Part shown: positions 53,440 to 62,360 of the stretch, piece after piece | Numbering within the stretch: position 1 is the stretch's first letter | Layout: the number at the start of each line of letters is the position of its first letter | NCBI RefSeq assembly: GCF_002531935.1 | Contig: NZ_NWSV01000023.1 | Coordinates: 1-64,000, forward strand | Length of the DNA: 64,000 nt | Source: Rhizobium chutanense | GTDB lineage: Bacteria > Pseudomonadota > Alphaproteobacteria > Rhizobiales > Rhizobiaceae | Direction of reading: 5' to 3' | Translations under genes and position numbers: made by a program | The notes under the pieces: model-generated | What the model saw: only the letters and a program-made list of their open reading frames with translations | Database searches by the model: none | Told to the model about the DNA's origin: nothing

Positions 53440-54615
53440 TTGGCCTTTTCTTGGAACGACCCCTTTCTGCTCGACGACCAGCTGACCGAAGATGAACGGA
53501 TGATCCGCGAGTCGGCCGCGGCTTTCGCAGAATCCGAACTCCTGCCGCGCGTCCAGGACGCCTATCTCGAAGAAGCGACCGACCCGGAGCTGTTCAGGCT
53601 GATGGGGCAGACTGGCCTTCTCGGGGTGACGCTGCCTGAAGAATTCGGGGCCGCGAACGCATCCTATGTTGCCTATGGTCTGGTCGCTCGCGAGGTCGAG
53701 CGCATCGACTCTGGCTATCGCTCGATGATGAGCGTCCAGTCCTCGCTGGTCATCTATCCGATCTACGCCTACGGCTCCGACGAGCAGAAGAGGAAGTATC
53801 TGCCGGGCCTGGTTTCGGGTGAACTGATCGGCTGTTTCGGCCTGACCGAGCCCGATGCGGGCTCCGATCCCGGCGGTATGAAGACCCGCGCCGAGAAAAT
53901 CGAGGGTGGCTACCGGTTGCGCGGCTCGAAGATGTGGATCTCGAACTCGCCGATTGCCGATATCTTTGTCGTCTGGGCAAAATCTGAAGCTCACAACCAT
54001 GAAATACGCGGCTTCGTTCTCGAAAAGGGCATGAGGGGCCTTTCGGCTCCGAAAATTGGCGGCAAACTTTCCCTGCGTGCCTCGATCACGGGCGAAATCG
54101 TGATGGACGGTGTCGAAGTCACCGAGGATGCGCTTCTGCCCGGCGTTTCCGGCCTCAAGGGGCCGTTCGGCTGCCTCAACCGCGCCCGTTACGGTATCTC
54201 CTGGGGCGTGATGGGAGCCGCCGAGGACTGCTGGTTCCGCGCTCGTCAATACGGCCTGGACCGCAAGCAGTTCGGCAAACCGCTTGCAGGGATGCAGCTT
54301 TATCAAAAGAAGCTCGCCGATATGATGACCGAAATCACGCTCGGACTGCAGGGCTCGCTTCGCGTTGGCCGGCTGATGGACGAGCACAAGATGGCCCCGG
54401 AAATGGTCTCGATCGTCAAGCGCAACAATTGCGGCAAGGCGCTTGAGATAGCGCGGCAAGCCCGGGATATGCATGGCGGCAACGGCATTCAGATCGAATA
54501 TCACGTCATGCGCCACGCGCAGAACTTGGAGACGGTCAACACATACGAAGGCACCCATGACGTCCATGCCCTGATCCTTGGGCGTGCCCAGACGGGCCTC
54601 CAGGCGTTTTTCTAG
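53440..54615 (+). CDS. gcdH: Glutaryl-CoA dehydrogenase
   Basis: This FAD enzyme oxidises and decarboxylates glutaryl-CoA to crotonyl-CoA, passing electrons to ETF. A TTG start at 53440 follows GGGAGG; the product has 391 residues. Acyl-CoA dehydrogenase signatures are clear (GCFGLTEPDAGSDPGGM, the LDRKQFGKPLAGMQLYQKKLADM stretch). The C-terminal TYEGTHDVHALILGRAQTGLQAF with Glu370 as catalytic base is specific to glutaryl-CoA dehydrogenases. EtfBA genes lie 2.5 kb downstream. Confidence 0.93.
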   Translation: MAFSWNDPFLLDDQLTEDERMIRESAAAFAESELLPRVQDAYLEEATDPELFRLMGQTGLLGVTLPEEFGAANASYVAYGLVAREVERIDSGYRSMMSVQSSLVIYPIYAYGSDEQKRKYLPGLVSGELIGCFGLTEPDAGSDPGGMKTRAEKIEGGYRLRGSKMWISNSPIADIFVVWAKSEAHNHEIRGFVLEKGMRGLSAPKIGGKLSLRASITGEIVMDGVEVTEDALLPGVSGLKGPFGCLNRARYGISWGVMGAAEDCWFRARQYGLDRKQFGKPLAGMQLYQKKLADMMTEITLGLQGSLRVGRLMDEHKMAPEMVSIVKRNNCGKALEIARQARDMHGGNGIQIEYHVMRHAQNLETVNTYEGTHDVHALILGRAQTGLQAFF

Positions 54616-54674
54616 ATCCCGATAGTCTGTTCGGCACAGACCGCCCTTCAACCTCCGGATTAACGAGAGGCAGC

Positions 54675-55562
54675 ATGCCTATAGTGAACAAGATTTCCAC
54701 CGTCGCCGTCATCGGTGCTGGACAGATGGGTACCGGGATCGCGGAAGTCGTGGCGAAACATGGGTACGAGGCACTGATTTACGATCTCGACAAAAATCGA
54801 ATTCGCGCGAGCATCGAAGCGAGCGCCAGATATTTCGGGCGCCAGGCGGAAACCGGCAAAATGCCGGGCGAGGCGGCAGAGCAGGCGATCTCCCGAATAA
54901 AGGGAGCGTTCTCCCTCGCAGATCTTGCGAGCGCCGATTTGGTCGTCGAAGCGGTGAGCGAGAATGAAGACATCAAGAGGAAGGTCTTTACGGACGGGTG
55001 CACTGTCCTGAAGCCCGACGCGATCTTGGCGACGAACACCTCGTCGCTGTCCATAACGCGGCTCGCCGCGTCGACCGACAGGCCCAATCGCTTTATAGGG
55101 ATACACTTCATGAACCCCGTACCGGTTATGAAGCTCGTAGAGCTGGTTCGTGGCATCGGAACGGATCAGGAGACGTTTGCCATAGCCAAGGATTTCGCCG
55201 AATCCATCGGCAAAACGGTCACCGTCTCCGAGGATTTCCCGGCGTTCATCGTAAACCGCGTCCTTATCCCGATGATCAACGAAGCGATCTACACCCTGTA
55301 TGAGGGTGTCGGAAACGTAGAAGCTATCGACACCGGCATGAAGCTCGGCGCCAATCATCCTATGGGGCCACTTGAACTGGCCGACTTCATCGGTTTGGAC
55401 ACATGCCTCTCCATCATGCAGGTCCTTCACGAGGGGCTGGCCGACAGCAAATACCGTCCGTGCCCACTGCTGGTCAAATATGTCGAAGCGGGCTGGCTCG
55501 GTCGCAAGGCACAACGCGGGTTCTACGACTACAGGTACGAGCGGGCTCGGCCAACCCGTTGA
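54675..55562 (+). CDS. 3-hydroxyacyl-CoA dehydrogenase (3-hydroxybutyryl-CoA type)
   Basis: The 295-residue protein has the NAD site VAVIGAGQMGTGIAEV, the catalytic His144 in GIHFMNPVPVMKLVELV, and the C-terminal NHPMGPLELADFIGLDT with KAQRGFYDY. The length matches single-domain 3-hydroxybutyryl-CoA dehydrogenases. In glutaryl-CoA breakdown it would act after hydration of crotonyl-CoA; no enoyl-CoA hydratase gene is present here. Confidence 0.93.
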   Translation: MPIVNKISTVAVIGAGQMGTGIAEVVAKHGYEALIYDLDKNRIRASIEASARYFGRQAETGKMPGEAAEQAISRIKGAFSLADLASADLVVEAVSENEDIKRKVFTDGCTVLKPDAILATNTSSLSITRLAASTDRPNRFIGIHFMNPVPVMKLVELVRGIGTDQETFAIAKDFAESIGKTVTVSEDFPAFIVNRVLIPMINEAIYTLYEGVGNVEAIDTGMKLGANHPMGPLELADFIGLDTCLSIMQVLHEGLADSKYRPCPLLVKYVEAGWLGRKAQRGFYDYRYERARPTR

Positions 55563-55606
55563 TCTCCCATCTCCATTCAAACATCGAGATTTGTCAGGCA
55601 TTTATC

Positions 55607-55939
55607 ATGATTGAAGAACACGCGGACGAAAGCCGCGAGAGCATGGAATTCGACGTCGTGATCGTCAGCGCGGGGGCCGTCGGTTTTTCTGTCGCCATCC
55701 GGCTGAAGCAGGTCAATCCGGAACTCTCGGTCGTGGTGCTGGAGAAGGGCTCGGAGGTCGGGCGCGCATATCCAGTCGGGGCCTTCGTCGATCCGATCGG
55801 CATCGATCGAATGCTGCCGGACTGGCGCGAGGAGGCGGATCACCCCTTCAAAACCGAGGTTAAAGCCGACCACTTCCTGCTGCTCGGCCCGGCCGGTTTC
55901 ATCCGCCTGCCGAACGGGCCGGCCTATCCGAATATGTAG
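55607..55939 (+). pseudogene. Truncated ETF-ubiquinone oxidoreductase (N-terminal fragment)
   Basis: The 110-residue frame starts MIEEHADESRESMEFDVVIV and aligns with the first fifth of ETF-QO (normally about 550 residues): the FAD fold, NPELSVVVLEKGSEVG, DPIGIDRMLPDWREEADHPFKTEV and LLGPAGFIRLPN. The dinucleotide motif GxGxxG is broken (VSAGAVGFSV), and the stretch after SEVG no longer matches. The iron-sulfur and quinone domains are missing. It is almost certainly inactive, so ETF must use a quinone oxidoreductase encoded elsewhere. Confidence 0.82.
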
Positions 55940-55981
55940 CCCAACAATATCCGCGGACTTGGGAATGATCAGGAGTTATCG

Positions 55982-57127
55982 ATGCAGTTTCCATTAGAAG
56001 GCGTTCGGGTCGTGGAATTAGCTCGTATCCTGGCTGGTCCTTGGGCTGGACAGACGCTTGCCGACCTGGGAGCGACCGTCATCAAGGTGGAAAGCCCGGA
56101 GGGCGACGATACACGCCGCTGGGGACCTCCCTTCATCCGGGATGGCGATGACATGGCTGCAGCTTACTTTCACAGCTGCAATCGCGGAAAACTGAGCATC
56201 ATGGCGGATTTCAACTCGGCGGAAGACGTCGAAACGCTTCGTGCACTGATCGCGAACGCCGACGTCGTCATCGAGAACTTCAAGGTCGGCGGGTTGAAGA
56301 AGTTCGGCCTTGATTATGAGAGTCTGAAGGCGATCAATCCGAAGCTGATCTACTGCTCGATTACCGGCTTTGGTCAAACCGGCCCATATGCCGGGCGTGC
56401 AGGATACGATTTCATCGTCCAGGGCATGGCGGGCATCATGGATTTGACGGGTGAGCCAGGTCGGGAGCCGCAGAAAATCGGTGTAGCGTTCGGCGATATC
56501 TTCACGGGCCTCTATTCGGTCATCGCTATCCAGGCCGCTTTGATCCTTCGGGACAGCACAGGGGAGGGACAGCATATCGATATGGCCCTCTTGGACAGTA
56601 CGGTGGGCGTGTTGGCCAACCAGGCGATGAATTTCCTTGCCTCTGGAAAGGCGCCAACGAGGCTCGGCAATGCGCATCCCAACATCGCGCCATACCAGGT
56701 ATTCCCGGTATCCGACGGCAATATCATCATCGCCTGCGGGAACGACAGCCAGTTCTCCCGCGTATGCGATATCCTCCGGCTATCCGCTGTGGCAGCCGAC
56801 GACCGTTTCAAGACGAACGCGGACAGAGTGCGTCATCGAGCAGAACTGACGCAGGTGATGGAAGCGCAGACGAAGCTTTTCCAACGGATGGATCTGCTGG
56901 CCGACCTGGCGCGTGTGGGCGTTCCCGCCGGGCCGATCAACACCGTGGAAGATGTATTTTCGGATCCGCAAGTGCTGCATCGCAAGATGGCGATGGAGAA
57001 TGAAGGGATACCGGGCATCCGAGCGCCTATCATGTTCTCGGGGACGACGCTGACCGCTCATCACAAGTCACCAAAGCTTGGCGAGCACAATGGCAAAATC
57101 CACTCGGACTGGTCTTCGAGAGACTGA
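55982..57127 (+). CDS. Class III CoA-transferase (CaiB/BaiF family), likely glutarate CoA-transferase
   Basis: The 381-residue protein opens with the family signature LEGVRVVELARILAGPWAGQTLADLGATVIKVE. The catalytic Asp is near residue 205 (HIDMALLDSTVG), and the C-terminal GVPAGPINTVEDVFSDPQVLHR is typical. Homologues next to gcdH activate glutarate to glutaryl-CoA with succinyl-CoA as donor. That role fits this operon well. Confidence 0.88.
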   Translation: MQFPLEGVRVVELARILAGPWAGQTLADLGATVIKVESPEGDDTRRWGPPFIRDGDDMAAAYFHSCNRGKLSIMADFNSAEDVETLRALIANADVVIENFKVGGLKKFGLDYESLKAINPKLIYCSITGFGQTGPYAGRAGYDFIVQGMAGIMDLTGEPGREPQKIGVAFGDIFTGLYSVIAIQAALILRDSTGEGQHIDMALLDSTVGVLANQAMNFLASGKAPTRLGNAHPNIAPYQVFPVSDGNIIIACGNDSQFSRVCDILRLSAVAADDRFKTNADRVRHRAELTQVMEAQTKLFQRMDLLADLARVGVPAGPINTVEDVFSDPQVLHRKMAMENEGIPGIRAPIMFSGTTLTAHHKSPKLGEHNGKIHSDWSSRD

Positions 57128-57162
57128 CTTCTTCGGCGTAACTGGGTTTAAAGGAGACACCC

Positions 57163-57912
57163 ATGAAGATTCTCGTGCCCGTCAAGCGGGTTGTCGACTA
57201 CAACGTGAAGATCCGGGTTCGTCCGGATGGTTCGGGTGTCGAGCTTGCCAATGTGAAGATGTCGATGAACCCGTTCGACGAGATCTCGGTGGAAGAGGCG
57301 CTGCGGCTGAAGGAAGCCGGCAAGGCCGAGGAAGTGGTGGTGGTGTCGATCGGCCCGGCCAAGGCCGAAGAGACGCTGCGCACCGCGCTTGCCATGGGCG
57401 CCGACCGGGCGATCCTGGTCGAGACCGACGATGCCGTCGAGCCGCTCGCCGTTGCCAAGATCCTCAAGGCTGTGGCCGATGCCGAACAGCCTGGCCTTGT
57501 CATCGTCGGCAAGCAGGCGATCGACGACGATTCGAACCAGACCGGCCAGATGCTGGCAGCATTGCTGGGTTCGGCCCAGGCGACCTTCGCCTCGAAGATC
57601 GAGATCGGTGACGGCAAAGCAACCGTGACCCGCGAAGTCGACGGCGGCCTGCAGACGATCGAGATCAAGCTGCCGGCGGTGGTCACATCGGATCTGCGGC
57701 TGAACGAGCCGCGTTATGCCTCGCTGCCGAACATCATGAAGGCGAAGAAGAAGCCGCTCGACAAGAAGGGCCCGGCCGATTTTTCCGTCTCCACGACGCC
57801 GCGGCTGAAGGTGCTGAAGACCGAGGAGCCGTCTGGCCGCAAGGCCGGCGTCAAGGTCAAGTCGGTCACCGAGCTGGTCGACAAGCTGAAGAACGAAGCC
57901 GGCGTGCTGTAA
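57163..57912 (+). CDS. etfB: Electron transfer flavoprotein beta subunit
   Basis: The 249-residue protein has the EtfB pattern: MKILVPVKRVVDYNVKIRVR, NPFDEISVEEALRLKE, GKQAIDDDSNQTGQMLAALL and TSDLRLNEPRYASLPNIMKAKKKPL. With EtfA it accepts electrons from acyl-CoA dehydrogenases such as GcdH. A GGAGAC ribosome site precedes the ATG. Codon use looks more GC-rich than in the upstream genes, so it may have joined this cluster separately. Confidence 0.95.
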   Translation: MKILVPVKRVVDYNVKIRVRPDGSGVELANVKMSMNPFDEISVEEALRLKEAGKAEEVVVVSIGPAKAEETLRTALAMGADRAILVETDDAVEPLAVAKILKAVADAEQPGLVIVGKQAIDDDSNQTGQMLAALLGSAQATFASKIEIGDGKATVTREVDGGLQTIEIKLPAVVTSDLRLNEPRYASLPNIMKAKKKPLDKKGPADFSVSTTPRLKVLKTEEPSGRKAGVKVKSVTELVDKLKNEAGVL

Positions 57913-57938
57913 TCGGGCAGGAACAGGAGCAAAATATC

Positions 57939-58868
57939 ATGACCATTCTTCTTCTGGCCGATCACGACAATCAAAGCCTTTCCGACCAGACCGCCAAGGC
58001 GCTGACGGCCGCTTCCCAGATCGGCTCCGATATTCATGTTCTCGTCGCCGGCAAGGGCGCCAAGGCTGCGGCCGAACAGGCGGCCAAGCTCTCCGGCGTC
58101 TCGAAGGTGCTGCTGGCCGAAAGCGACGCACTCGCCAACAATCTGGCCGAGCCGCTGGCCGACCTGATCGTCTCGCTGGCAGGCTCTTATGACACGATCA
58201 TCTCGGCCGCCACCTCGGTCGGCAAAAACGTGCTGCCGCGCGTCGCTGCCCTGCTCGATGTCGCCCAGGTCTCGGAGATCATCGAGGTGGTCTCGTCCGA
58301 TACCTTCAAGCGTCCGATCTATGCCGGCAATGCCATCCAGACGGTGCAGGCAAGCGACGCCAAGAAGGTGATCACCGTGCGCACCGCCTCGTTTGCTTCC
58401 GCATCCGAAGGCGGCTCCGCCGCGGTCGAGGTCATCCCCACCGTTTCCGATCCCGGCCTGTCGACGTTCGTCAAGGATGCGCTGTCGGCCTCCGACCGTC
58501 CGGAGCTGACCTCGGCGAAGATCATCCTCTCCGGCGGCCGGGCGCTGGGTTCGGCTGAGAAGTTCAAGGAAGTCATCCTGCCGCTTGCCGACAAGCTCGG
58601 GGCTGCCGTCGGCGCCAGCCGTGCGGCCGTCGATGCCGGTTATGCGCCGAACGACTGGCAGGTAGGCCAGACCGGCAAGGTGGTGGCGCCCGATCTTTAT
58701 ATCGCCGCCGGCATCTCAGGCGCCATCCAGCATCTGGCCGGGATGAAGGATTCGAAGGTGATCGTTGCCATCAACAAGGACGAGGAGGCGCCGATCTTCC
58801 AGGTCGCCGACTACGGTCTGGTCGCCGATCTCTTCGAAGCCCTGCCGGAATTGCAGAAGGCGCTCTGA
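57939..58868 (+). CDS. etfA: Electron transfer flavoprotein alpha subunit
   Basis: The 309-residue protein has an N-terminal nucleotide-type fold and the FAD-binding C-terminal domain (ILSGGRALGSAEKFKEVI, GQTGKVVAPDLYIAAGISGAIQHLAGMKDSKVIVAINKDEEAPIFQVADYG). It lies 26 bp after etfB and completes the electron acceptor for the glutaryl-CoA module. Last gene of the operon. Confidence 0.95.
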   Translation: MTILLLADHDNQSLSDQTAKALTAASQIGSDIHVLVAGKGAKAAAEQAAKLSGVSKVLLAESDALANNLAEPLADLIVSLAGSYDTIISAATSVGKNVLPRVAALLDVAQVSEIIEVVSSDTFKRPIYAGNAIQTVQASDAKKVITVRTASFASASEGGSAAVEVIPTVSDPGLSTFVKDALSASDRPELTSAKIILSGGRALGSAEKFKEVILPLADKLGAAVGASRAAVDAGYAPNDWQVGQTGKVVAPDLYIAAGISGAIQHLAGMKDSKVIVAINKDEEAPIFQVADYGLVADLFEALPELQKAL

Positions 58869-59012
58869 CGAGGGAGAGCAACAGCTTGTCCGCCAGCATG
58901 AACTGCTCGGCTGGTCCTATGGCCCCTCCATCTAGGTCTAGCCCCCTGTCGGACCCGTCTCACTCTAACTAAAAATGCTCCACGGTAAACGAGGGTATCG
59001 CGCGCTCTTGTT

Positions 59013-59046
59013 CCGTAGTTTGCGACCAACGCGCCGCAAACTACGG
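59013..59046. repeat. Perfect 12-bp inverted repeat with 10-nt loop
   Basis: CCGTAGTTTGCG and CGCAAACTACGG flank ACCAACGCGC. Weaker pairing continues outward (CTTGTT against AACGAG, GCTC against GAGC), giving an extended hairpin. No T-run follows, so it is not a standard terminator. A role as a recombination, replication or structured-RNA site is possible. Confidence 0.6.
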
Positions 59047-59390
59047 CAACGAGGGAGCACAACCATTGGTGTGCCGGATGAATAACGTCGTTGCCTTTTC
59101 AAATCGCTTGACGCCACGTTCGATGTAGCGAGCCACCATGAAAAGAATTCTGGATCATCGAATGATCATTATAGCCGCCCACACCGATATCCAGGCAGGC
59201 CGGTTTTTAATCCGACAGCATGCAATACGTCATCGACACGGCAATTTACCGCCGCGGAGGATCCCTTCAGTCGCTGACAGCATTCTGAAGACTATGGATC
59301 ATCAATGGGTGTCGAAACGATAAGAGTGTTGCTGTCGGTGCCAGTACCCCTATTTATTTGATGAGAAGTTCCATAATAGAACTTATGCGA

Positions 59391-59404
59391 TATGTTATAA
59401 CATA
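59391..59404. promoter_or_regulatory. AT-rich palindrome before the small HTH gene
   Basis: TATGTTATAACATA is a perfect 14-bp palindrome about 30 bp upstream of the HTH gene start, a plausible autoregulatory site. Confidence 0.4.
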
Positions 59405-59432
59405 ACAGAAGGCGTTATGCAGGAATCCGCGT

Positions 59433-59630
59433 TTGCTGCCGCCCTCTGAAAGATCGTGCCTACGATGGCTTTCGCGGGGAAGGACTCTTGAAGAAGTCGC
59501 CTTGCTTCAGGGCAAGAGCGTGACTGAAGTCGAGCATTGTCTGGAGCGGGTGCTTGCCTCACTGGAAGCCGACTCCATAGCGGAGGCGATTCAGAAGACG
59601 AATGCCTCGATCAGCAATCATTCGTGCTGA
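59433..59630 (+). CDS. Small LuxR-type helix-turn-helix protein
   Basis: The 65-residue ORF starts with TTG at 59433. The sequence PPSERSCLRWLSRGRTLEEVALLQGKSVTEVEHCLERVLASL is a complete LuxR/GerE-type DNA-binding domain with no sensor part. Free-standing domains of this size occur on rhizobial replicons. A palindrome lies upstream. The start codon is uncertain. Confidence 0.6.
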   Translation: MLPPSERSCLRWLSRGRTLEEVALLQGKSVTEVEHCLERVLASLEADSIAEAIQKTNASISNHSC

Positions 59631-59878
59631 AGCGGCGTCCCGTGCAACACATGCGCGGGACGACCGTGCAAACATTGACGGCCAGCGGGAGCAGCCCAAA
59701 TCCCGCTCTCTTGTGATGGCGTCCTGGCCCAACGGCGGATCTTCCACGATCAACCCGTAAAGGGTCCGCTAGCAAGCTGCGGCCGCTCTGACTTCGTCGC
59801 CGCGGTGATCGCGCCCGCCGCCGTGCCTTTTGAGGAGCCATCGAGCGGGATTGGCCCGCTCCCGAAGGAGCCTCTCAG
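59631..59878. promoter_or_regulatory. Leader region with hairpin before the 58-residue gene
   Basis: GAGCGGG-ATTGG-CCCGCTC (59843-59861) forms a 7-bp GC stem ending just before the GAAGGAG ribosome site of the next gene. It could affect access to the ribosome site. The rest holds no recognised element. Confidence 0.4.
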
Positions 59879-60055
59879 ATGTCGCACAATCTTTCTCTCG
59901 CACAGTCCCATGCCTACCAGCTCTCCCGCGACCTGATGGTCCCGGTCACCCTTTTCGAAGTCGACGGCGAATACGGCGTCCTTCCCTCTGACGAGATCGA
60001 CGCCGACGACGATCTTGAGATCGTCCATGAGTTTTTCCCTTGGGCGGCTCATTGA
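59879..60055 (+). CDS. Small acidic plasmid protein, 58 residues
   Basis: The ATG at 59879 follows GAAGGAG. The product starts MSHNLSLAQSHAYQLSRDLM and contains VPVTLFEVDGEYGVLPSDEID followed by an acidic run. The family is not known to me by name. It lies in the backbone block with the Toprim and DUF genes and ends within a terminator hairpin, so it is likely a separate small transcript. Confidence 0.6.
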   Translation: MSHNLSLAQSHAYQLSRDLMVPVTLFEVDGEYGVLPSDEIDADDDLEIVHEFFPWAAH

Positions 60056-60062
60056 GCCGCCC
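60042..60062 (+). terminator. Intrinsic terminator overlapping the small gene's stop codon
   Basis: GGGCGGCTC-ATT-GAGCCGCCC is a perfect 9-bp GC-rich stem with the TGA stop inside, followed by TCTTTCGGTCTTT. It is a good rho-independent terminator for the 58-residue gene. Confidence 0.75.
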
Positions 60063-60247
60063 TCTTTCGGTCTTTGGGCCGTTCCGGCGTGCCGCTTGCG
60101 AGCGGCAAGCCGCAAGGGAGACTTCGCCGCAGCCAAGACATTGCATGATTCGACAATTGTCAGCCGCGCCCTTGCCGCCTTTGCTCTTCGCGGCTGGGGG
60201 AAGGTTGCCCGCGAAACGACGGGCAAGGAAAGCAGAGAGGAAGAGGC

Positions 60248-61273
60248 ATGAACAGGAAGGAAATAGAGGCGCTACGCGAACGGGTGAGTTGCGCGGCCGT
60301 TCTCGAGCAGGCGAGCTTCGCCATCGACATGAAGGAAAGTACCCGGCGGGCGGTCAAGTTTCGCCGGTCGAGCGAAATCATTATTGTCACCCATGAGGGG
60401 CGCGGATGGTTCGATCCGCTCAGCGATGCGAAAGGCGATGTGTTCGGACTTGTCGAACATCTTGATCATGTCGGTTTTCTCGAAGGCGCTGGGAGGGTCG
60501 CCGACCTCGTTGGTTTAGCGATTACGGATCCGGAATGGCGGTCTCCGAAGCCCGATCAGCGATATGACTCCCTTCCCGAGCGCTGGCAGGCACGTCGGCA
60601 GCCGTGGCCCGGCTCCTCGACATGGGCCTATCTCCACAGCGAGCGTTTCCTGCCAGCCAATTTGCTCCGCGCGACAATCCGGCAAGACCGCCTTCGGGAG
60701 GGTCCCTATGGCAGCATGTGGGCAGCGCATACGGACAATGCCGGAATTGTCACCGGCTGGGAGGCGCGAGGGCCTGAGTATCGGGGCTTTGCCTCCGGAG
60801 GAACGAAGGTTCTCTTCCGTCTGGGGCCGGACACAGCGTTGCGCCTGGTCGTCACCGAAGCTGCGATCGACGCCATGAGCCTTGCCGCCATCGAGGGGCT
60901 GCGCGACGGCACGCTCTATCTCAGCACCGGGGGCGGATGGTCGCCGTCAACGGAGGCGGCGCTGCGGCAGTTGGCCTCGCGGCCCGATGCTCTCCTCGTC
61001 GCCGCTACAGACGCCAATCCCCAAGGGGAGATGTTTGCCGCGCGGTTGCGGGCGCTCGCGGATACCGTCGGCCGCGATTGGTCGAGGCTCCGCCCGCCTG
61101 AGGAGGACTGGAACGAGACCCTGAAGATCAAGGAGAAAGAAAAGAGGGAAAGAAAGGAAGACGGCGTGCCGCATTCGCACCGCCCGCGTCAAGGGAAGCT
61201 TCGCCCGGCGGAGCCGGCCCTTGACCCGGCCGCCCGCAATGCCGGCGGCCCGGGAGATGTCATGAAGGACTGA
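60248..61273 (+). CDS. DUF3991 and Toprim domain protein
   Basis: The 341-residue protein starts with a CHC2/DUF3991-like region (RRAVKFRRSSEIIIVTHEGRGWFDP; GDVFGLVEHLDH). A Toprim domain follows near residues 195-280 (LRLVVTEAAIDAMSLAAIEG with the catalytic Glu, and LLVAATDANPQGEMFA with the DxD-like acidic site). The tail is very basic. Such primase-like proteins are common on conjugative rhizobial plasmids and may prime DNA after transfer. A ribosome site (GAGGAAGAGGC) precedes the ATG. Confidence 0.85.
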   Translation: MNRKEIEALRERVSCAAVLEQASFAIDMKESTRRAVKFRRSSEIIIVTHEGRGWFDPLSDAKGDVFGLVEHLDHVGFLEGAGRVADLVGLAITDPEWRSPKPDQRYDSLPERWQARRQPWPGSSTWAYLHSERFLPANLLRATIRQDRLREGPYGSMWAAHTDNAGIVTGWEARGPEYRGFASGGTKVLFRLGPDTALRLVVTEAAIDAMSLAAIEGLRDGTLYLSTGGGWSPSTEAALRQLASRPDALLVAATDANPQGEMFAARLRALADTVGRDWSRLRPPEEDWNETLKIKEKEKRERKEDGVPHSHRPRQGKLRPAEPALDPAARNAGGPGDVMKD

Positions 61274-61339
61274 AGAGGATGGCAAGGTCGATAGGACAGC
61301 GCTGCGCTTCGGTCCCGAACCATCTCGAAGGAGCCGCAG

Positions 61340-61945
61340 ATGAATCTCTCTCCAGCAATCCGCAAGGTCTTCCAGGGCGTCGCGTCACGCCAGCAAATGT
61401 TCCGCATGTTCGACCGGCACGCCCAGCGTTCGAACCGTTGGGAGGGCGACGCCTCGCCACTCTATGCCGGCGAATGGTTCGAGATCGGCGAGGCCGAACA
61501 CGACTACATGTTCGAAATCCTCCCACCGCTCTGGATCCGCGGCGCGATGTTCGCCATGCGCGAGTTTCTGACCGGCTCGGTGACATCAGTGTTCTTCGCC
61601 TTGCGGATCGATGGCGACATCCGACACTTCCATGGCTATTGCGATCTCTCCGATGGGCAAGCGGTCGAGCGCATGCGCGTGGCAATCATCGAGCGTGAGA
61701 GCCGGCCGGTGCGCGCCATGACGCGCGAGGAACGCCTGGAGCATATCTGGAGCATCACGGCGGACGACTATCGTGGCTATGCCGGAGATCGCTGGGATGA
61801 AGCCGTGCGCGGCAAGCGCACGATCATGCTCTACGGCGGCGCGGTGGGCAGCACTCTGAAACTGCTGGACGAACTGACCGACGACGAAATCGCAGCCAAG
61901 CTGCCGGTGCAGCTGCGCCACCTCCCCTCACCGATCGCCGCATGA
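61340..61945 (+). CDS. DUF1419 domain protein
   Basis: The 201-residue protein (MNLSPAIRKVFQGVASRQQM) matches the DUF1419 family of rhizobial plasmids, with WEGDASPLYAGEWFEIGEAEHDYMFEILPPLWIRG and the DIRHFHGYCDLSD stretch. Function unknown. GAAGGAG precedes the start, and the next gene begins 14 bp after its stop, so both are in one operon. Confidence 0.8.
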   Translation: MNLSPAIRKVFQGVASRQQMFRMFDRHAQRSNRWEGDASPLYAGEWFEIGEAEHDYMFEILPPLWIRGAMFAMREFLTGSVTSVFFALRIDGDIRHFHGYCDLSDGQAVERMRVAIIERESRPVRAMTREERLEHIWSITADDYRGYAGDRWDEAVRGKRTIMLYGGAVGSTLKLLDELTDDEIAAKLPVQLRHLPSPIAA

Positions 61946-61958
61946 AGGAGGCTTCACG

Positions 61959-62360
61959 ATGCTTTCCTTCCCGCTCACATCCGTCCGCGAGGTGCTCGCC
62001 CGCGGGCGTGCCGATGCGGAAGCCCATGGCGGCTTTCGTGACCCCCATTACGGCCTACGCTCTGGCAAGGACCAAAAACCGGGTCTCTGGCTCGTCGGCG
62101 ACCAGGGCGTCTATCTGATGTCCAACGGCAAATTGCCGGATGGCGCCAAGCCTTTGGTCGTCTATGCCGAGGAATGCGATCCCCGCACCAATGACGACTG
62201 GTTCGCTGTCAAACGCCGGACCTTCGGCGGCGATGACGGTGTCGATTTCATCGATGCGGAACAGCTCGAAGCCATGATGGCGGCGGCTCCGGAGGCGACG
62301 CACCTTCGTGTCGCATTCCTTCAAGACTCGATGCAGCTCTATCTGGTCGCGAAATCCTAG
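61959..62360 (+). CDS. DUF3085 domain protein
   Basis: The 133-residue protein (MLSFPLTSVREVLARGRADA) matches the DUF3085 family: GLWLVGDQGVYLMSNGK and VVYAEECDPRTNDDWF. Function unknown; it is a frequent neighbour of DUF1419 and Toprim genes on conjugative plasmids. An AAGGAGG ribosome site precedes it. Confidence 0.8.
   Translation: MLSFPLTSVREVLARGRADAEAHGGFRDPHYGLRSGKDQKPGLWLVGDQGVYLMSNGKLPDGAKPLVVYAEECDPRTNDDWFAVKRRTFGGDDGVDFIDAEQLEAMMAAAPEATHLRVAFLQDSMQLYLVAKS

Larger units (their letters stand above)
58869..59432. other. Intergenic region after etfA
   Basis: 564 bp without a convincing gene. It holds the large inverted repeat at 59013-59046 and an AT-rich stretch with the palindrome TATGTTATAACATA (59391-59404) just before the small HTH gene. 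It marks the border between the catabolic genes and the plasmid backbone genes. Confidence 0.5.

Noticed and set aside
53398..54651. 417-residue open frame opposite gcdH
   Set aside because: The plus-strand gene is unmistakable; the antisense frame has low-complexity His/Arg-rich sequence typical of shadows.
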